This document shows, in pieces, positions 6,121 through 9,717 of a DNA stretch of 9,717 bases. Every line of letters starts with the position of its first letter. Position 1 is the stretch's first letter. Position numbers and translations under genes: made by a program. The notes under the pieces were generated by a model. That model was not told the origin of the DNA. It was given only the letters and a program-made list of their open reading frames with translations, and did not search any database. The stretch comes from Clostridia bacterium (GTDB lineage Bacteria > Bacillota > Clostridia > Christensenellales > CAG-1252), in NCBI GenBank assembly GCA_016296985.1, contig JAEDHM010000050.1, positions 1 through 9,717 of the forward strand, given 5' to 3'.

Positions 6121-6149
6121 TTGACACGAAGAAGACTTTGTTTTATACT
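6121..6149 (+). promoter_or_regulatory. Promoter of the gtrA-like operon
   Basis: A perfect -35 TTGACA (6121-6126), a 17-base spacer and -10 TATACT (6144-6149, one base off consensus) are present. It is divergent from the queT promoter, with the two -35 boxes only 22 bases apart. Transcription should start near 6156, followed by AGGAGAGG (6162-6169). Confidence 0.85.
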
Positions 6150-6173
6150 TGAGTATATAATAGGAGAGGCATT

Positions 6174-6842
6174 ATGAAAACTGCACAAATGGAAAAATGG
6201 AACAATTTTAAAGAAAACCACCCCAAAATCAAAAAATTAGCGGACAAAATTTCTCAACTTTTCGAAAAATATCCCAACCTTCGTCAGTTGATTTTATTCT
6301 CTTTGTTCAGCATAGTTTGTTTCGTAATCGAATATGCATCCTACACGATTTTATCCTTCGCGATTCCTAATCGCGAGCCCATAAAGTGGTTTATCTTCGA
6401 CTTTACCACTACGGCAAGCAAGGGGGTTGCAGGCTTTGTTGCATTTTTGGTTTCCAACGTTTTGGCGCAGGCTTCAACCTTTTTAATCAACAGAAAGGCG
6501 ACTTTCAAGGCAACCAACAACATTATTTGGGCAGGCTCCATTTATGCCGTTGGCGTTTGTGGTATTATAATACTCAACACTTGGTTGGGAAGCGTTATTC
6601 CCCCTCTCGTTTCCGCAAGTTTAAAATCCTATTCTCCCTTATCTCCCGAAGTACTTGATACCATAAGCGGATTTATCGGCAAAATGATCGGCTCTTTCTG
6701 TGCTTTCGTAATTTCCTTTATTTTAGGAAAGCTTGTAAGTATGAATTTCCCCAAAAGAAAGGTTAAGGCAGAAGCGGTCGAGCCTACTGACACTACGCCC
6801 TCACTAGATAGTATTTCTTCCGAAAATGTCGGCGAAGAATAA
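6174..6842 (+). CDS. GtrA-like four-helix membrane protein
   Basis: This 222-residue integral membrane protein resembles the GtrA family, small four-helix proteins often linked to moving or modifying lipid-linked sugars for the cell envelope. Hydrophobic segments lie at about 37-63, 84-106, 117-145 and 165-190. The segment FLINRKATF (103-111) after the second helix matches the Phe-Leu-x-Asn-Arg-Lys-x-Thr-Phe signature of the family. A basic, soluble N-terminal tail of about 35 residues and an acidic Ser/Thr-rich C-terminal tail make it longer than the typical 120-150 residues. No glycosyltransferase partner is adjacent, so a role in sugar transfer is only inference. The start has an excellent AGGAGAGG site and a near-consensus promoter. 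It is the first gene of the operon, and its last 17 bases overlap the start of the DUF3810 gene. Confidence 0.8.
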   Translation: MKTAQMEKWNNFKENHPKIKKLADKISQLFEKYPNLRQLILFSLFSIVCFVIEYASYTILSFAIPNREPIKWFIFDFTTTASKGVAGFVAFLVSNVLAQASTFLINRKATFKATNNIIWAGSIYAVGVCGIIILNTWLGSVIPPLVSASLKSYSPLSPEVLDTISGFIGKMIGSFCAFVISFILGKLVSMNFPKRKVKAEAVEPTDTTPSLDSISSENVGEE

Positions 6843-8007
6843 GATTGAGGTAAAAAAATATATTGGCGTTATCATAACCTTGTCGCTTTTGCTCGCCGAG
6901 GTTTTGGTTTTGTCTATTTTGCTTGCTTTAAGGCAAAACGAAAAAGTTTCTTTGTGGTTTACTCAAACCTTTTCAAAAGGGTACGCCCAAACCTTTGGAA
7001 AGTTTTTCTCGCTTATACCTTTTTCAGTTTTCGAGTGGGCGGTAGTTTTGTTTATCCTAGGTACCTTGGCGGTACTGATTACCATAATCGTATTGCTTTG
7101 CAAAAAAAAGTGGAAGGTATCTTTGATAACCTTTTTATCCTATGCTTGCATTTGCATATTTATAGGAACTTGGTACCTTACCACCGCCGGTTACGCCTAT
7201 TTCCGAGGCGAGTTACCATTGCCTCAACGTGAGGAAGAATATACCAACGCTCAACTTGTTGAAATTACCAACTATTTTTTTGATGATTTCAACAGCTTGT
7301 CAAACAAATTTCCTCGTGATGAAAAGGGGTGTGTTATCTCGCCCTATACCGTCAAAGAACTTTCACTGTTGATAGCTGAAGAGTTTGAAAAATGGGACAC
7401 ACAAGGTTATTTGTATCCCTATACGCCCATCGCAAAACCTATGATAAACAGTTGGCTTTTAAGCGACGAGGGTATTACGGGAATTACCTTTATGCCCACC
7501 GTCGAGTGCAACATAAACGTTGAATGTCCCGACGTAACTTGGGCGCCTACCATCGCTCACGAACTTGCCCACGCAAAGGGTGTTATGGTGGAAAACGAGG
7601 CGAATATGGTTTCCGCCTACCTGCTTATCAATTCAAACAACGACTTTTTGCGCTATTGCGGATACTTTATGCGAATCGGCTCTTTGCGTAGTCAAATGTC
7701 CTTGGTTTTAAGCGAAGAAGAATGGGCTGATATGCATTGGGTAAATAAAGAAATAAGCGAGGAATACACCGCTTACAATCAATTTTGGAATGAGCAGGAA
7801 AGTATCTTTACAAAAATTGCCGATTGGTTTAACGATTTGTATCTCAAACTTTCAAACCAAAGCGGTACCGATAGTTATCAAGTGCCTCCACCGGTTGTTG
7901 ACAGTACGGTAAATCCCGACACGGGCAAGGTAGAATACACTATAAAATACAGCAAAATACAAAAAATGTTTTTCCATATTTATCATAACAAGGTGGAAAT
8001 TGCATAG
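6826..8007 (+). CDS. DUF3810 membrane protein with HExxH zinc-protease motif
   Basis: This 393-residue protein matches DUF3810: three N-terminal membrane helices (about 12-36, 68-92 and 98-120) followed by a large domain on the outer side. The domain holds HELAH (His245, Glu246, His249), the zinc-binding and catalytic motif of gluzincin-type metalloproteases. It is followed by an ENEAN segment with Glu256 and Glu258, one of which may be the third zinc ligand. It is therefore probably a membrane-bound peptidase, but no member has a function known to me. The ATG at 6826 lies inside the upstream gtrA-like gene (17-base overlap) and has no clear ribosome binding site. No other in-frame ATG appears until well past the helices, so translation is probably coupled to the upstream gene. 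The stop is embedded in the ribosome binding site of the cyclophilin gene, eight bases before its ATG. Confidence 0.85.
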   Translation: MSAKNKIEVKKYIGVIITLSLLLAEVLVLSILLALRQNEKVSLWFTQTFSKGYAQTFGKFFSLIPFSVFEWAVVLFILGTLAVLITIIVLLCKKKWKVSLITFLSYACICIFIGTWYLTTAGYAYFRGELPLPQREEEYTNAQLVEITNYFFDDFNSLSNKFPRDEKGCVISPYTVKELSLLIAEEFEKWDTQGYLYPYTPIAKPMINSWLLSDEGITGITFMPTVECNINVECPDVTWAPTIAHELAHAKGVMVENEANMVSAYLLINSNNDFLRYCGYFMRIGSLRSQMSLVLSEEEWADMHWVNKEISEEYTAYNQFWNEQESIFTKIADWFNDLYLKLSNQSGTDSYQVPPPVVDSTVNPDTGKVEYTIKYSKIQKMFFHIYHNKVEIA

Positions 8008-8012
8008 GAGAA
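8006..8012 (+). promoter_or_regulatory. Ribosome binding site overlapping the DUF3810 stop
   Basis: AGGAGAA lies three bases before the ATG at 8016 and shares two bases with the TAG stop of the DUF3810 gene. This arrangement favours re-initiation by ribosomes ending the upstream gene. Confidence 0.75.
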
Positions 8013-8015
8013 TAT

Positions 8016-8711
8016 ATGAAAAAAGTTTTGTTATCAATCACGGTTATTATCATTGCTTTGACAATGCTTTTGTCCTTGACCGCTTGCGGTGAAGACAAAC
8101 CCAATGAAGATGCGCCCAATCCCAACGAGTGGAATATAACCGATACCACCATTGCGGAAAAAGACAAGGTAAGGGTAGTAATAAATCTTTCAATCGGCGA
8201 GGTTAAAAAACATATCAATTTAGAACTATATCCAACTATTGCTCCTTTATCCGTTGCCAACTTTTTGCAATACGTTGACGAAGACTATTACGATAACGTT
8301 GTTTTCCACCGAGTAATCGAAGGTTTTATGATTCAAACAGGGGAGTACTACGTAATAGACAGGGGAATTTATATCAAGGAAGGACAACACGATCCCATCA
8401 AGGGTGAGTTTTCTGCTAACGGTGTAGAAAATCCCATTTCCCACAAGGCAGGAGTTATTTCTTTTGCTCGTACCAACGTTATGGACAGCGCAACTTCACA
8501 ATTCTTTATTTGTTCCGCCGATGCAAGTGCTTCCCTTGACGGCAAGTACGCCGCTTTCGGAAGAGTTTGTGATCAGCAGAGTTTGGACGTTGTTGTAGAA
8601 ATTAGCAAACTTCCCACCAAGTTTGTGAATATGATGTTCCAAAATTTCCCCGGTGAAACGGTGGTAACCATTCTTTCAGTAGATCGTTATACAGGAGCCG
8701 TAAATGGATAA
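8016..8711 (+). CDS. Cyclophilin-type peptidyl-prolyl isomerase lipoprotein
   Basis: This 231-residue extracytoplasmic lipoprotein catalyses cis-trans isomerisation of proline peptide bonds and probably helps fold exported proteins. A signal of Lys-Lys plus a hydrophobic stretch ends in lipobox LTAC with Cys24. A short Asn/Pro-rich acidic linker (25-45) leads to the cyclophilin domain (about 52-225). Active-site residues include Arg99 in FHR, Phe104, Met105 and Gln107 in the FMIQTG segment, and Gln162-Phe163-Phe164 in SQFFI. In the LDGK segment (174-177), the Trp that in human cyclophilin A contacts cyclosporin is replaced by Ser173, and the next active-site His by Tyr178. Activity is expected, cyclosporin sensitivity less so. 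The last eight bases overlap the sirtuin gene. Clustering with the HExxH membrane protein fits an exported-protein quality-control role, but that is inference. Confidence 0.95.
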   Translation: MKKVLLSITVIIIALTMLLSLTACGEDKPNEDAPNPNEWNITDTTIAEKDKVRVVINLSIGEVKKHINLELYPTIAPLSVANFLQYVDEDYYDNVVFHRVIEGFMIQTGEYYVIDRGIYIKEGQHDPIKGEFSANGVENPISHKAGVISFARTNVMDSATSQFFICSADASASLDGKYAAFGRVCDQQSLDVVVEISKLPTKFVNMMFQNFPGETVVTILSVDRYTGAVNG

Positions 8712-9429
8712 TAAGATTGCGCGTTTGCAAGAGATTATAAATGAAAGTAAAAAAATCGTCTTCTTCGGTGGAGCAGGGGTAAGTACCGAATCAGGTATTC
8801 CCGATTTTCGCAGTGAGGACGGACTTTATCAGATGAAATACAAATATTCACCCGAGTATATGCTTTCTCATTCTTGCTATGAAAACCAACCCGAGGAGTT
8901 TTTCTCTTTTTACCGTGATAAAATATTGACTTGCATAAATTGTTTGCCCAATTCCGCTCACAAAAAACTTGCCGAGATGGAAGAAAAGGGAAAATTACTT
9001 TCCATTGTAACGCAAAATATTGATGGATTGCACCAAAAAGCAGGCTCGAAACGGGTTTGGGAAGTTCACGGCACCGTTCACCGCAACTATTGTCAATTAT
9101 GCCACAAACACTTTTCCGCCGAAGAGGTGGCCGAGCTTGAAAACGTACCTATTTGCTCTTGCGGCGGAATTATAAAACCCGACGTGGTTTTGTACGAAGA
9201 GGGGCTTGATAATCAAATTGTTGCTTCTGCTATCAAGGATATTGCAAAAGCGGATACCTTGATAATCGGCGGTACTTCCTTGGCTGTTTATCCGGCAGCA
9301 GATTTCGTTGAATACTTTAGAGGTAAATATTTGGTGGTAATCAACAAGGGCAAGCCCGTCTTAAGACAAAAAGTCGACCTTTATATAGACGACAGTATAG
9401 GAAAGGTATTATCGCAAATCGAGGTGTAG
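8704..9429 (+). CDS. Sirtuin, NAD-dependent protein deacylase
   Basis: This 241-residue cytosolic SIR2-family enzyme removes acyl groups from lysines using NAD, releasing nicotinamide and O-acyl-ADP-ribose. Motifs in order are the NAD-binding GAGVSTESGIPDFRS (23-37), TQNIDGLH (103-110) and catalytic His122 in VHGT. Zinc cysteines Cys130/Cys133 and Cys151/Cys153 follow, the second pair with one residue between, then KPDVVLYEE (158-166) and GGTSL (189-193). Length and motifs are complete. The Tyr-x-x-Arg pair that marks desuccinylases of the SIRT5/CobB type seems absent, with Ser68 aligned to the Tyr and Arg71 kept. Deacetylation is therefore the likelier activity; this alignment was done by eye. 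The ATG overlaps the cyclophilin stop by eight bases and has AGGAG (8694-8698) five bases upstream. It is the only clearly cytosolic enzyme in an otherwise envelope-directed operon. Confidence 0.95.
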   Translation: MDNKIARLQEIINESKKIVFFGGAGVSTESGIPDFRSEDGLYQMKYKYSPEYMLSHSCYENQPEEFFSFYRDKILTCINCLPNSAHKKLAEMEEKGKLLSIVTQNIDGLHQKAGSKRVWEVHGTVHRNYCQLCHKHFSAEEVAELENVPICSCGGIIKPDVVLYEEGLDNQIVASAIKDIAKADTLIIGGTSLAVYPAADFVEYFRGKYLVVINKGKPVLRQKVDLYIDDSIGKVLSQIEV

Positions 9430-9430
9430 T

Positions 9431-9717
9431 ATGATAAGAAGACTTGCAATGATAATATGCGGTTTGGTCACTATAGTGCTTTTTGCGCTTATGGTTTTTC
9501 CGCCTTTTGGTTATTTGAAAATCGGCGCACATGCCGGGGGTTACGTAATGCCGGATATGGTTATGGGCTACAACTCTGAATACCTTTACGCCATGGTAAA
9601 TATGGCGGATGCCCAAGCCTATTATTTGATCATAAACTTTTATCGTATAAACTATCTTATGATGGCTTTTGCTTTTCCCACAATGCTTTTGACAAGCACC
9701 ATTCCTTGTAAGAGAAT
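9431..9717 (+). CDS. Partial membrane protein, cut by the window edge
   Basis: An open frame begins at ATG 9431, one base after the sirtuin stop, and stays open to the end for 95 codons. It starts Met-Ile-Arg-Arg and then a hydrophobic helix (about 5-24). After a Gly/Met-rich stretch comes a second hydrophobic segment (about 73-90). This pattern suggests an integral membrane protein with an N-terminal helix, the fifth gene of the operon. GAGGTG (9421-9426) may serve as a weak ribosome binding site. I do not recognise the family from this fragment. The protein continues beyond the window, so total length and function are unknown. Confidence 0.75.
   Translation, partial: MIRRLAMIICGLVTIVLFALMVFPPFGYLKIGAHAGGYVMPDMVMGYNSEYLYAMVNMADAQAYYLIINFYRINYLMMAFAFPTMLLTSTIPCKR

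Noticed and set aside
6012..6221. 69-residue minus-strand open frame upstream of queT
   Set aside because: It runs through the queT promoter and riboswitch and the divergent gtrA promoter, which explain the conserved-looking sequence better.
7940..8260. 106-residue minus-strand open frame across the DUF3810/cyclophilin junction
   Set aside because: It overlaps two supported plus-strand genes, and the sense frames have clear motifs and ribosome binding sites.
9341..9616. 91-residue minus-strand open frame at the right end
   Set aside because: It is antisense to the sirtuin end and to the continuing plus-strand membrane protein; it shows no motif.
1..9717. CRISPR array, tRNA, rRNA, insertion sequence or defence system
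   Set aside because: No spaced identical repeats, no tRNA cloverleaf, no transposase and no nuclease or toxin genes were seen on either strand.

Overview
The window looks like a low-GC, Gram-positive anaerobe of the Clostridia type. Supporting signs are strong AGGAGG-type ribosome binding sites, short U-tailed hairpin terminators, Gram-positive style lipoproteins, an ECF-type vitamin transporter component (QueT) and a rubrerythrin. I cannot name the genus from the sequence. The window reads as ordinary chromosome. I see no rRNA, tRNA, CRISPR array, insertion sequence or phage gene.

Region by region: (1) Bases 1-1730 hold three plus-strand genes: an unrecognised 168-residue protein, a DUF523/TudS-like Fe-S protein and a rubrerythrin. 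The last two are each closed by a hairpin terminator. (2) Bases 1751-3598 hold a half-size ABC exporter with its own promoter and a long, possibly bidirectional terminator. (3) Bases 3599-5310 hold an intergenic stretch and then, on the minus strand, an LCAT-like alpha/beta-hydrolase lipoprotein. Its consensus-like promoter has a perfect 8-bp inverted repeat filling the gap between -35 and -10. (4) Bases 5374-6098 on the minus strand hold queT, with a preQ1-I-type riboswitch in its leader and a hairpin terminator behind it. (5) From 6121 to the right edge runs a tightly packed plus-strand operon. It encodes a GtrA-like membrane protein, a DUF3810 membrane metalloprotease-like protein, a cyclophilin lipoprotein, a sirtuin and the start of another membrane protein that runs off the end.

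How the parts work together: queT is a self-contained queuosine-precursor salvage unit whose translation should be shut off by its own ligand, because the aptamer pseudoknot overlaps the Shine-Dalgarno sequence. The 6121-9717 operon mostly makes envelope or extracytoplasmic proteins, with overlapping or abutting reading frames that suggest translational coupling. The cytoplasmic sirtuin is the odd member. The rubrerythrin fits a strict anaerobe coping with peroxide.

The strongest non-coding results, all read directly from the sequence, are the preQ1 riboswitch, the operator-like palindrome in the hydrolase promoter and the divergent queT/gtrA promoter pair. I found no convincing wholly new multi-gene system. 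The least explained items are the first gene, the GtrA-DUF3810-cyclophilin-sirtuin operon and the hydrolase promoter dyad.
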